Shown piece after piece: positions 23,181 through 35,773 of a DNA stretch of 64,000 nucleotides; the first letter of the stretch is position 1; each line of letters starts with the position of its first letter. The notes under the pieces were generated by a model. It was not told where the DNA came from and searched no databases. It saw only the letters and a list, made by a program, of their open reading frames with translations. The stretch lies in assembly GCA_035048485.1 (NCBI GenBank), contig CM068585.1:53326910-53390909 (forward strand). The letters run 5' to 3'. The position numbers and the translations under genes are program-made. The DNA is from Pteria penguin. Its lineage: Eukaryota > Mollusca > Bivalvia > Pterioida > Pteriidae.

Positions 23181-24253
23181 TAAAAAGCACATAAAAATAC
23201 TAAATCTACCACCTGGGGTAACGAATGAAATGATATATGCTGCATTCAAAAAACTTCCTTTTCCAGAATGCGTTAGTTTACATGGTTATACATTTATCTA
23301 TAAAATGATTAAGATAAATACAACAAAGGGTGTATATGTTACACAGCATATGTACAAGGTCAAGAAGCAATATTAAGATGATAGTGGGATAAATATGGTA
23401 AAAGTTAAAAACAGATATAATAATTTCGGATAAATGTGAAAATGAATGTTAACTGAGAAGTCATTCATTTAAAGCAATATTCATCCATCAAATACATGTA
23501 TGTACAGAATTTACTGATGAAAAATCAATATATACAGATGTATGTTTCAATGAAGAGTACATCTATATGAGTCGCACAAATCACAGAGCGAATTTCTGTC
23601 GAGAGTCAAACAAGATTGGAAACATCTTTAACAAAAATACGGGCAAGATGCACTTTAGCTTTACTTAATGTGATACTAGCAAGGTTTGTTTCTTCCTTAT
23701 CTCATTGTATGTAATACACATAATTCTGAACAAAATTAATATTCTTTGATTCTTACAATACCAGTGTTTTACTTACTTCAGATGTATCGAGTCATAGATC
23801 TTCACAAGCATATATAATATCCAAAATTTGAACAGGATCCGACAATTTCTAGAGGTCAAGTTCCTACTCAAAAGGTTTGGGTTCTTGAACATCTATAGCG
23901 TATGAACATGAACATCTATAGCATTTATGGAAAAATACCCAAGATGCAACAAAGTCCAACAATTATACATTCTATCACAGACTTGCTTTACCTTGACCTA
24001 GGAGGTATGACCTTGGATCATGGTCATAACACATCTTTGAGTTATGCATAAAAAGTATGTGAAATATGAAACAGTTTTACAGTTGGATTAGTTTGATAAA
24101 AAAAGTCTATGAAAAGTTTTTTACTGGGCAGACAGAGAGTTACGCTTTTGAAAAGACAGACAGAGTGATTCTTATATACCATTTAAGATATTTTATATTT
24201 TTGCCAGGAACATAGAAAATAAAATTATTGATTCAAAGGGTGACAAAGTAAAA
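23181..24253. other. No gene; partial array-type sequence at the end
   Basis: AT-rich. From about 23,990 to 24,180 there is one unit related to the CCTTGACCT/ATGACCTTGGATCA arrays, ending in a GACAGACAGAGTGATTCTTA stretch. Confidence 0.4.
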
Positions 24254-25520
24254 CAAGAGGCCCAAATGGGCCTATATCGCTCACCTGAGCACAAATTGCT
24301 TATTTACAATAAAATGACAGCTCATTTCAGTAGAAAATTTTGCTTTTTTTCTACAAGACTTTCTATAAAGTTTGGTGATATTTTGTGCAGTCGTCTTGAA
24401 GTGTCCAAAATGTGTCAACCAATCAGAGCCAATGGTGGCCATCTTGGATTACAAATCGGCACGAAAAGCACAAACTTGGTAGAGGACCTTGAGTACTTAC
24501 TTCCTATGAGATTTGGTGAAATTCTGTGCAGTGGTTCTGGAGAAGAAGTCCAAAATCTGTCGACCAATCAGAGCCAATGGCGGCCATCTTGGATTACGGA
24601 TGGGCACAAAAAAAACAAACTTTGCAGAGGACCTTGAGTACTTACTTCCTATGAGGTTTGGTAAAATTCTGTGTAGCAGTTCTGGAGAAGAAGTCGAAAA
24701 TGTGTCAACAAATCAGAGCCAATGGCCGCCATCTTGGATTACGGATGGGCACGAAAAACACAAACTCGGTAGAGGACTTTGAGTACTTACTTCCTATGAT
24801 GTTTGGTGGAATTCTGTGCAGCGATTCTGGAGAAGAAGTTGAAAATGTGTCAACCAATCAGAGCCAATGGCAGCCATCTAGGATTACGGATGGTCATTAA
24901 AAAAAACAAACTTTGTAGAGGACCTTGAGTACTTACTTCCTATGAAGTATGGTGAAATTCTGTGCAGCGCTTCTGGAGAAGAAGTCCAAAATGTGTCAAC
25001 CAATCAGAGCCAATGGCGGCCATCTTGGATTATGGATGGGCACGAAAAACAAAAAAATTGGTAGAGGACCATGAGTACTTACATCCTATGAGGTTTGGTG
25101 AAATTCTGTGCAGCGCTTCTGGAGAAGAAGACGAAAATGTGTCAACCAATCAGAGCCAATGGCGGCCATATTGGATTAAGGATCGGCACGAAAAAAACAA
25201 ACTTGGTAGAGGACCTTGAGTACTTACTTCCTATAAGGTTTGGTGGAATTCTGTGCAGCCGTTCTGGAGAAGAAGTCGAAAATGTGTCAACCAATCAGAG
25301 CCAATGGCAGCCATCTTGGATTACGGATGGGCACGAAAAACACAAACTTGGTAGAGGACCTTGAGTACTTACTTCCTATGAAGCTTTGTGAAATTCTGTA
25401 CAGCGGTTCTGGAGAAGAAGTCGAAAATGTAGAAAAGCTAACGACGGACGACAAACGACGGACAACGGATGGTGATTGATCACAATAGCTCACTTCAGCT
25501 TTCGGCTCAGGTGAGCTAAA
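24254..25520 (+). mobile_element. ACAAGAGGCCC element with tandem array B (145-bp units)
   Basis: Starts ACAAGAGGCCCAAATGGGCC with the inner word GCTCACCTGAG near 24,279, and ends in a hairpin AGCTCAC...GTGAGCT that contains the inverse word CTCAGGTGAGC. Such asymmetric inverted words are described for Helentron-type elements. Between them are seven units. The CCATCTTGG-type core falls at 24,439, 24,584, 24,729, 24,874, 25,020, 25,166 and 25,311. Nearly every unit carries ACCAATCAGAGCCAATGG. The overlapping 80-120-codon frames are the repeat read through and are not genes. It ends 83 bp from the stop codon of the minus-strand gene. Confidence 0.85.
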
Positions 25521-25602
25521 AATTATTAGCCTAAACCAAAGTACATGTCTCTAAAGCTCATAACAACCATTAAATACTGACTTCATTAATTATCTTAGAA
25601 TC

Positions 25603-26691
25603 TTATTTTGGTTGGGCTACTCCTTTCCCAAGCAATGGTCCACCCTCATACAAGAACAAAGCTGGCCAGACGACATAATCTAGAGTATGACCTGTTTTTG
25701 TGTATTGTTTGAAACGTTCAGCATCAAGTTTGGAATCCCTCTCAGCCTTGTCTTCAAGATAAAGTTCTGGACTGTGACTTCTCATAAACCAACAAAGTGA
25801 AACACATTTCCTAGAATAATTGAATACTTTTTGGAATCTGGTTTGGAGGATCTGTGGTGATGGAGTGTTCAGCTGATCTGGATTGGGGAGATCTTGTTTT
25901 GCCGATTCTTTGTCTGTTAACTTAGAAATGTCTTCCCCTGCTTGCCCATCTGCTGCTGTGGCACTGTCTGTTGGAATATTGCCAGTTACTTGATCCTTTC
26001 TATTCATTATTCTTGCAATGTTATCCATGGAGCTATGCATAGCTAACTCACTTTGTTTACCTTCTGCAGTTATCTCAGAACCCTCAGGATTTTTATCTTT
26101 CTGCTGCAAATCAGAAATTGGGTTATTTTGCTCAATTCTTTGTTCCTCTGGCAAAACATCATTTTGATCAGAACTGCAGGGGAGACTACTTGTATCATAA
26201 GTTTCATTGGAATCTTTTGCCGTCTGGTCATGTCTTACCATTTTTTCTTTTTGAGAGTCTTCTTCTTGTAGATGTTCCAACTCCTCCTGATCATGTAATT
26301 CACCTTCCCTTTTTGATTCTTCCTTCGCGTTTTCACTGACTTTTTTGTCATCAGCATCATTATCTTTTTTAATGTAAACCCCTTTATTGAAATCGGCTAA
26401 ACTTGCCATCACTATGATTTCTGTTGGTGGAAGCTTCGAATACATAGACTTTGAAGGGTTTACAACTGGTTTAGCCTCCTCACTTGAAGGTGAAGAGAGA
26501 GACCTTGATAAGCTCCCAGGTTTAGTTGAAACAGATAATGGTAGTTGCATAGAGGGCATTGATTCTGACGAAGACTGCTCGTCTGGTTGATTCCCTAAAT
26601 TGGATTCCTTAACAGCTTGGGATTCAGTTGTGGTTGCCTTTTTTGATTCAAATAAGTTCCTCAAATATTCCCCCATGATCACACTGAATCT
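25603..26691 (-). CDS. Last exon of the MIEAP-like gene
   Basis: The acceptor TTTTATTGCAG precedes AGA TTC AGT, phase 0, and TAA lies at 25,603-25,605. The exon encodes 362 residues. It starts RFSVIMGEYLRNLFESKKA, then a low-complexity Ser/Thr/Glu/Gln/Lys-rich stretch of about 270 residues, predicted disordered by composition. The last 80 or so residues are ordered, with CVSLCWFMRSHSPELYL and LDYVVWPALFLYEGG. The trailing block matches the expected end of a MIEAP domain. The opposite-strand frames here are shadows. No AATAAA occurs in the 83 bp between the stop and the neighbouring repeat element. Confidence 0.82.
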   Translation of the reverse strand, partial: RFSVIMGEYLRNLFESKKATTTESQAVKESNLGNQPDEQSSSESMPSMQLPLSVSTKPGSLSRSLSSPSSEEAKPVVNPSKSMYSKLPPTEIIVMASLADFNKGVYIKKDNDADDKKVSENAKEESKREGELHDQEELEHLQEEDSQKEKMVRHDQTAKDSNETYDTSSLPCSSDQNDVLPEEQRIEQNNPISDLQQKDKNPEGSEITAEGKQSELAMHSSMDNIARIMNRKDQVTGNIPTDSATAADGQAGEDISKLTDKESAKQDLPNPDQLNTPSPQILQTRFQKVFNYSRKCVSLCWFMRSHSPELYLEDKAERDSKLDAERFKQYTKTGHTLDYVVWPALFLYEGGPLLGKGVAQPK

Positions 26692-29686
26692 CTGCAATAA
26701 AATGTTTCTTGTTTAAAGTCATGCAAAAATTTTTTCCTTTAAAGGTGAAGTAATCTGCCATTTGCATTCACTGCATTAAAATTTCTTCCAATGCAAGGAA
26801 CAGACATGAAGCATTGAAGGATCTCTCATGTGACCACTTCTACACTGTCATGGTTTTTACTGTTTAATCTGAAAGATAGGTCACCATCATGACTCTGATA
26901 AGCTTCAAACCTCTAAATCTACTATGCTATCAATCGTAGTGTGCAAGCTATGTTAGCTCTATGTATCATTAACACTATTTGAAAATAATAATTTTCATAT
27001 TTGAAAGTTTCAGATAAATTTAATAACCAGATGTCTGTGTAGCACTAAGCTCCCTGTGGCATTAGAAGTGTCCTGGGTATAAATGTGTTCTAATATAATT
27101 CAAATCTCTCATGCCAAACTTGACTTAATGTGATACATAAATAACAAAAGTTATACTGGTCTCACCTCTGATTTTCAAGGGTCCGTGAATGTTCACTGTG
27201 GTATACTGTTGCTAGTGCCATTGTCATATGACACCAGTTACTTTCGTATTTTACGTTATTATACAAAGTACCATAATTCCACAGTGACAAAATGGAATCA
27301 CATCAAATATAACATGCATGTGTTATAATATCATTTGTATTTATTAGAGGCAGTTTTAAGATATCACAAGATAAAGTGCTGATATAAATTCTTTTTTTTT
27401 TGCATAAAGGTCACAATCAAGGTCAATGATGTTGGTGTCATTTCAAAGGACTTCAGTAAAGGAGTAAACATGCTAAACATGATATGTTTTATCTGTTATG
27501 GTCAAAGTAACTAAATCAGACAAACAAACAAACAGACAGGACAAAGAAAAAAGCACCATATTATTTTATTATGCACGGATGCGTATTATACACGAGTGAA
27601 TAAGTTAAGTGCAAAGAATTCAGCTAATAATGGGAAAAGCTTAAAAAAAACAACCACTTTTATACCTGCTGTACCAGGTTTGCTGTAGAGGGAGCTAACT
27701 CCTTTCTTATTCTGTCAATATCTTTTATAACGGTTTCATCCAAGGATAATTTGCAGTCAGAAAATTCTGAACAAATCTGTAAAACAAAAATGTACACGTA
27801 CATGAAAAAAGGCTCAGAAAAGCAGTTGATAAATAATAATCCTAATAAATACAGTGTTTAACACTACTGGGTCCAAAAACCCCTGAGAATCCCGTTTTTC
27901 ACTGCAAAACTCTGCAACACCCTGAAAAACTCTGAAAAACACTGAAGTCTTCCTGAAAAACACTGAAAAACTCTGACAGCCCTGATAAACACTGAAAAAC
28001 TCTGAAGTCTACCCTGAAAAACTCTGAAAAACACTGACGACCCTGAAAAACTCTGCAAAACTCTGAAAAACTCTGACGCCACTGAAAAACTCTGCAAAAC
28101 TCTGAAAAACACTGACACCTGCTGCGATGCCCTCCGGCCGTGCGATTGCGGCCTCGCGTACTTCTATACGGTCCCTTCTATAAGCCCTATTAGCATTAAT
28201 GTATATAAAATGTTATGCGTTGTGAATTAGAAAAAAAAAAGGAAGAGAAAATAAATAAAACATATCTTGCATTTTTGCACGGTGTTTTGAAGTGAAATTA
28301 TTTTAACGAATCTCTAAATTTAATTTTACTGATGCATTATTCAAAACCAAACAAACCCAGCAGAGGCGTATTACAATACAAAGGCTTTTCTTACCGAGAT
28401 TTATATATACATTTGTATTTCCAAATGAAAATGTATGTACATATATTCCTAGTAAATATCACTGTTTCATAGTGAAGAAAAAATAAAAAATATATATAAA
28501 AAAGAAGCTCCAGAACTATAAATTAGTGAATAAATAATAAATTAGTGAATAAATAAATGAATAAATGAATGAATGAATAAATAAATAAATAAATAAATAA
28601 ATAATATTTGAATGTGACCAGTACCTATAAATTTTATACGAAAAGCGAATTTAATACACCAGTACTGACAGCAAATCGACCACAAAGAAAATCGCTTGTC
28701 ATTCATTTTAAATAACACAATGCATTCTATTCCAATTCTGTTGCAACATTTATAGAGCCTATACCCATATATTTTCATGTGACGACCTTTAGGTTTAAAC
28801 ACAACCCCCCCCCCCCCCACATTCCTTCTCACACACACACACACGCAATACTTTTTTCACTATCAATACTTTTCACACAAAATTAAGACACACAAATTTA
28901 ACCTTTGTTCTTATTATAACAGCGTAATATAACAAAGTTCAGAGCACAATAACTTTCTTTAACTGAAAATTTTACGTGTCTACGTGTTGCTCTTTCATTC
29001 GAATGACATACGTAAATTTTGTCCTATGAAATATTTCAGTGATTAAATATTTTCTCGGTATTCAATAATGTTGCTTGAAATAGCATCAAATAAGTTTCAA
29101 TATATCAGTGTAACAACGTATCTGCCGTTTGTTATATCACTACCTACTTAATCTACATCATGTAACTCTATACAATAAAATGATTTTATCTAACAGCACC
29201 CCCGCCCTTTTCAAAGGGAGACTGTGCCCTCCAACCCCCCCCCCCCTTTTCTTTCAAAAATTTCTAGATCCGCCCGCCTATGACGTATTGTAACAATGTA
29301 TCCAGTAAGGGTCATGTATAGCAATGGCGAATACAAGGGCGCTCGCCTAACAGCACCCCCCCCCCCCTTTCAATGGGAGACTGTGCCCTCCCCCTCCCCT
29401 TTTTTCTTTCAAAAACTTCTAGATCCGCCTATGAATAGTATCTCCCTTATTTCGTATTGTAACAATGTATCCAAATACAAGGGCGCTCGACCTGTTGACT
29501 GGGACATAGAAGTCTTACATAAAAATACCCTGTCCTGTCAAAACTAGCAAAGTATTTGACCTTTATTTTCAAAATGACATATACATTCAAGTAAACGGTG
29601 TCTTATTTAGAGCAGATACCTCGATCTGCCCCAACTTATGGATCCAAATCGTATGTTTAAATCATATAGTATATTTAAATTGAGAC

Positions 29687-29784
<98 letters not shown>

Positions 29785-31023
29785 ATATATACATGACCCT
29801 TACTAAATATATATAATACTAGAATATCTTCATTAGAAAGTAACGGCACACGCTTGGAATCTGAAATTGCTTTATTTTAATCCGACATGTCTTTGTTTTT
29901 TTACCTTTATTCTACATGTCATCAGTACTCTATTACGTAATAAACATCCGGTTGTTTAACCCGGTAAATATCGCTCGTAATCTCATATAGTTTGTTACCT
30001 ATCATGCTGTAAATTGGGAATCGTAATTAACAGTACCTTGGTATGTATGAGGGGACAAAACATATTTAGTAACAGGTTGAAAACATATCCAGTTGATACA
30101 TTTCAATGTTAATTTTGTGTTTTTGGCAAAATTAAAGTGTCATTTTAACAGCGACTCATAAAGTTTAGGACAAAAACTGATTTTTAATCTTCAGAAGTGA
30201 AATAATTTGTTTTACACACGATCATTTATTTATTTTTATGTTATAAACTAAACTACATCAATTATTTAAGTTCAATTTCTTCCGCATTTCCTCTGATAAT
30301 AGCAATATTATAGAATACATGCGAAATGTGAGATTTGTAAAGCTGTGATATAAAGTGCTATTCTGTTCCATTAATTTACATACGGATTAAATAAGTAGCT
30401 GCGTTAAGGCCTGTAGCGAGAAGGAAATACGAATACCCAAAGCCAAGATCGTTCACTCAAGTTGGACACTGTTTAAAAAAAGGGGGGGGGGGGGGGGGGG
30501 GTGGTAGAATTAAATTAACGCAACTTCACAGCGTTTTATCGGTGAATGACCGCTAATTTATGAAGAATGCAATATTGATTTATCAATATTAATCATGAAT
30601 GCCTTTAAACTCGAAAGAGAGTGGGGAGCGGCCTTAAGGTCGTAACATAACGATATTTGGGTGGATTCTTTACACAGATTGGAAAAGATGTAAAAATAAA
30701 CATCAATCATTATGTGTTATTAAAATGATTGATAGGAATATATAGAATTAATTATTTCTTTTTTTTTCGGTATTTATTTATCTATTTACAATTAAAACTA
30801 TGCGTTTTCTGTAAACTTCGTCTGTCGATTTTTTAAAATCTTATTATTTTTATTAAATTTATTTTGATGTATTTTTTTTTCGTACGGAAAAGTTTAATGT
30901 TCTTATTATAAATAAATAGATAAATAATAAATAAATATGAAAATAAATGAATAAATAAATGAAGTCCGCCGAGGAAGGCCGCTGGCCGAAATGTTAAAGT
31001 ACGGAAAAATAGTGCTTTTATTA

Positions 31024-31070
<47 letters not shown>

Positions 31071-34000
31071 ATTTTAAAATGTCTTGTTCTATATTTTGTA
31101 CTTATTTCCCCCTCCCTTAATGCACCTCTATGAAACAACGATGTTAAGTAACATGCTACTGCTGTAGTTACACTATTTGTTCGTTTGTTTGTTTCATTCT
31201 TCTTTCTTTCTTTCAGTCTATCAATAAAACAAGTGACATCGCGCTGGAAAGTCCTGTGTCAATAAAATTGTTTTTGCTAAGTACGTAATTCATGTGATTT
31301 ATTAAACTGCAAATGTAAAGATCATCTTACAAACGTAAGTCAGAATAGGAACAATATCTTAGTAATTTTATCTATAAAAAACGTTAAAATAAGTCCTTGA
31401 CAAATGGTAAAAAGATGCGGTTTTTTTTTTTCTTATTCCCCGCTTATAAATTCATCACATTTAATACTTATTAAAGGTCATATATAGATAACAGCGAACC
31501 ATTTCAAGGGCTTATATTATAAAAGGGACCGTATAGAAGTACGCGAGGCCGCGATCGCACGGCCCGAGGGCATCGCAGCGGGTGTCAGTGTTTTTCAGGG
31601 GTTTTCAGAGTTTTGCAGAGTTTTTCAGTGGCGTCAGAGTTTTTCAGAGTTTTACAGAGTTTTTCAGGGTCGTCAGTGTTTTTCAGAGTTTTTCAGGGTA
31701 GACTTCAGAGTTTTTCAGTGTTTATCAGGGCTGTCAGAGTTTTTCAGTGTTTTTCAGGAAGACTTCAGTGTTTTTCAGAGTTTTTCAGGGTGTTGCAGAG
31801 TTTTGCAGTGAAAAACGGGATTCTCAGGGGTTTTTGGACCCAGTAGTGTAAACAATGTTATGAGTCCTCCAAAGGGAAGCGAGTATAAAATAAGTAAAAA
31901 GTATAAGAGCGCAAATAAACGAAGTATAAGGCATGACGTCAGAGTGGATAAATATGCATGAAAATGATGTTATCTATCCACTTTGACATCTTGCCTTATA
32001 CTTTGTGTATTTGCGCTGGGCAGGTTACTAGAAGTAATGGATTTCACATAGATTTCTTCATTGTGTTTGTCTCCAATTGATAAAAGCCAAGGCATAGAAA
32101 ATTTGTGAAGAAAGAGTGTATTAATATTATTAAATACAATGATTGGTATCATTACATTGTAATTATAATTCAGAATCTCATTTCTCATAGCTATAAAGGT
32201 TAATAAGTTTATGAAACCCATGCTAAATCCATAGTTCTGTTCTGACAAACTTATAATACAAGGAACAGTTGTCTGAAAAATCTGCCCTAGAATACTATCC
32301 CTGAATGTTAAACAAAAATTGAAAAAGACTTGATGTGCCAAAATAGAAAGGCTTTGTTTAATTCTTGCTTTACGTCAAATCTTGATTATTTCTAACATAT
32401 GACCACAGTATCTACCTGAAGATTAACAAAGACATGTAGACCTATACAAAGGGCCCATCTGAAGCAGTGAGGGATTTTTAACAAGCCATGTCTACAATGA
32501 TACAGGACCTCTTCTTTTATGACAAGACACTAATAAGCTAATGATGAGACCACACTGTGGTCTGTTCAGCCTTATCAACTGAGCTATGCTGTCCCCCCCC
32601 TAAAAAAATCAAAGGACTGAAAGTCCTATGTGTTGGCTAGTGTGAAAGGAGTTATTAAAATATGAACTCTGCAACCTATCAAATGTCTACATACATACCA
32701 ATTACAATTAAATATTTGTAAGATAATGAGACAAGTCAAGAAAACTATTGATTTCTCAGAAATGATCAAAGTCCAAGGTACATAATTCTGTCCACATGAG
32801 TTAATTGGCACCACATATTGAGAGATCTAGACAAAAAAATAAATTTAATGGGGGGTCGTAAGTATTTCATTTCTTCTAAGCTTCATCCAATTCCTTCACA
32901 CAGTTCATAAGAATAAAGAAGAAAGTGTGAATACCACCCCCCCCCTTTTTTTTAATAAAAAATATCTTAAGATTCAGCTGTTGAAACAAGAGGCCCAAGT
33001 GGGCCTATATCGCTCACCTGAGTACCTAGATGATCAGTCATGCATGAAGGAAGAATTCATTTATTTTTGCATTAATGTGACTAAGTCAACACAGATGTTG
33101 AAAATATGTCAAATTTTATTTCAGGCTAGAATAAAAAACAACACTTTTTTGCACATCGATTCAGGTGATTTAGATATTAAGCATTTCCTTTGTCTCTGCA
33201 AGAAGTCATTCAGGGCAACAAGTTAGTCATTTTCTTTAGGTGGGGCCTTTTGTTGACTGATTTCAAGACTGGGTCATGAACAACAATTGTTTCAAATATT
33301 GTCCAGATCTAACTTAAAATTGCCTAATTTCATATGTTGAGTGTTGAGAAACATCTAAAAACTTATTTAGATGTGTAAAGAAATGAAAAAAAAATTTTTG
33401 ACCACAGCTGGATTTGAACCGCTACTCTCCATATTTCAATTACCAAGTGGTATACGTACCATTGTGAGAACTGCTTTTTAGACATGGTGGCATTATCTGT
33501 TAACCAATTTGGATGAAATTTACCAAATTGATAGAGGACCTTTAGTACTTCATGTATTCCATGTTTCATTAAAATCTTTCATGTGGTATAACAGCAGAAG
33601 TGAAAAATGTGATTGAATAGTTCCTATAAACCCTCATTTGGAAGTCTGAAAAAATTCATAGAAAATCCAAAAATTGAGATATTGACAAAATTCTTTCAAA
33701 GTAACAATCCTTACCATAATTATGATAACAATAGTCCATAAGAAATCATCATTATCAATTAACTAGGAAATATGACACTTTTTTTCTGCATTGAATCACC
33801 AAATCCAAAGAAATGTCGAAAAAAAATTCTAAAATTTGATTTTGGAAGGGAACCAAAATGACAATACGTCTTCACTCATCTCTCTACATCATTTCTATGC
33901 ATTCTGTTTGTCTCTGTATACAGCTCGTATGAAAAAGAATATTGTTAAAGGAGGGAACTCTTTTGTGACCTACTTTTGACTATGGTGGCGCCACCTATAA

Positions 34001-35729
34001 AGAGGTCTGGACGAAAACAACAGAATTTGAAGAGGATCATAAGTGACTTATTTCTACCAAGATTTATTAAAATCATTCACACAGTTTTGTAGAAAAAGTT
34101 GAAAATGTGAAAAATGGCCAACCCCCCCCCCCCTTTTTTTTTGGAGGTCTTAAACGTAAAATTCCTAATTTCATATGTTGAGTGTTGAGAAACATCTAAA
34201 AACTTATTTAGATGTGTAAAAAAAAAAAATTTTTTTACAACAGCTGGATTTGAACCGCTACTCTCCATATTTCAATTACCAAGTGGTATATGTACCATTG
34301 TGAGACCTACTTTTTAGACATGGTGGCATTATCTGTTAACCAATTTGGATGAAATTTACCAAATTGATAGAGGACTTTTAGTACTTCATGTATTCCATGT
34401 TTCATTAAAATCTTTCATGTGGTTTTGTAGAAAAAGTCGAAAATGTGAAAAATGGCCAACACCCCCCCCCCCCTTTTTTTTTGGAAGTCTTAAAAAATTC
34501 ATAAAAAATCCAAAAATTGAGATAATGACAAAATTCTTTCACAATAATATTCCTTACCACAATTATGATCAAAATAGTCATTAAGAAATCATCAATATCA
34601 ATTAACTGAAAAACATGACCCTTTTCTTCATTGAAATGACTAAGTCCAGAAACACGTCAAAAAAGCGTAAATCTTAACCCCGAACACAATTTTTAATAAC
34701 CCATCTTTATAGATTGTTGAAATGCAATTAGTTTCACCATTTATGTACTGGTTCTGGAGAAGAAGATGTTTGAAGAGGGGTACCCTTTTGGGCACTTTTG
34801 GTCCCGCCCTGGATCCAATCCTGAGGGAATCTGGATCCCGAACACAATTTTTGTAGGGGACTTTGAGTACATCATTTACACAAAGTTTGATCCAAATCTG
34901 CAATGTAGTTCCAGAGAAGAAGTCGAAAATGTGAAAAAGTTAACGACGGACGACGCACTATGACTATAGCTCACTTGAGCCTTTGGCTCAGGTGAGCTAA
35001 AAAAAATATTTCATTGTCAGTTCTTATCATACATAACAAATATCATGATAACAAAAAAAGAGACAAGTTTGTCAAACAAGGGTACCATCTGTTACCTACT
35101 TTTGCTCCTGCTGTCGATGGATCTGGTTAAAACCAGAAGTCTCTGTCGAGACTGAAGCTCTACTGGTTTCCTCTTATTATCTTTTAAAAGGGTGGGGCAG
35201 CAGCGGGGGAATGTGCCCCTCTTTCAAATCAAGGTGGGGGGGGGGGTATGTTCTGCCCCCTTTAATCTTTAAGATTTTTTATCATCAAGTAGTTAGAATA
35301 TCAGTTAAAGTGTGGAAACAAAGCAGTAAAACGCTAGTTTTTCTTCTGGTAGCAAAAGGGGCATGTGCCCCATCCCCTCTTTTTTCAAAACAGGGGATGG
35401 GATGAAGTACTTTTGTAACACCCCACCCCCCCCCCCCCCCCCCCTTTTCGATATTTTCCAATGTCGGTTCAAGTGTAGAAACAAAGTATGCAAACACTAG
35501 TTTTTCTTCCAACTAGCTTAATTTTTTTTGCTAGCCATATATACATTTATATATAAATCATTATCCCATTTTTTTTTTTCATTGCCCGTCAATGCTTTAG
35601 AGAAATGACTTCATACTATTTTAAGAGGAGTTTACGGCACTGTTATATGTTTAATAATGTCTTTTGTCTGTTTTCTTTTTTGCCAATATCTGGTTGTAAA
35701 AGTGTCGTAAAAATTTTTATCACATGGTG

Positions 35730-35773
<44 letters not shown>

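Larger units (their letters stand above)
27862..31848. mobile_element. CACTA-like DNA transposon, 3,987 bp, non-autonomous
   Basis: Both ends begin CACTACTGGGTCCAAAAACC when read inward, and the element is bounded by TAA at 27,859-27,861 and 31,849-31,851. A 3-bp target duplication with CACTA termini is the mark of the CACTA/EnSpm superfamily. The first and last 330-340 bp are inverted copies, made largely of a CTGAAAAACTCTGAAAAACA-type subterminal repeat, then GGCCTCGCGTAC and the word TACGGTCCC. The two arms translate to the same 70-odd residues, so they are nearly identical. The interior has microsatellites and duplications, but no transposase frame was recognised. It sits in the 14.3-kb intron of the MIEAP-like gene. 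Confidence 0.8.

Noticed and set aside
24266..25479. Series of overlapping 79-123-codon frames
   Set aside because: All are the 145-bp array read in the same frames from unit to unit. No start context or conservation beyond the DNA repeat.
26053..26590. Plus-strand frames opposite the last exon
   Set aside because: Shadow frames of the minus-strand coding exon.
27864..28118. 84-codon Phe/Ser/Gln-rich frame, and its twin at 31,613-31,846
   Set aside because: Translation of the subterminal minisatellite in the CACTA-like arms.
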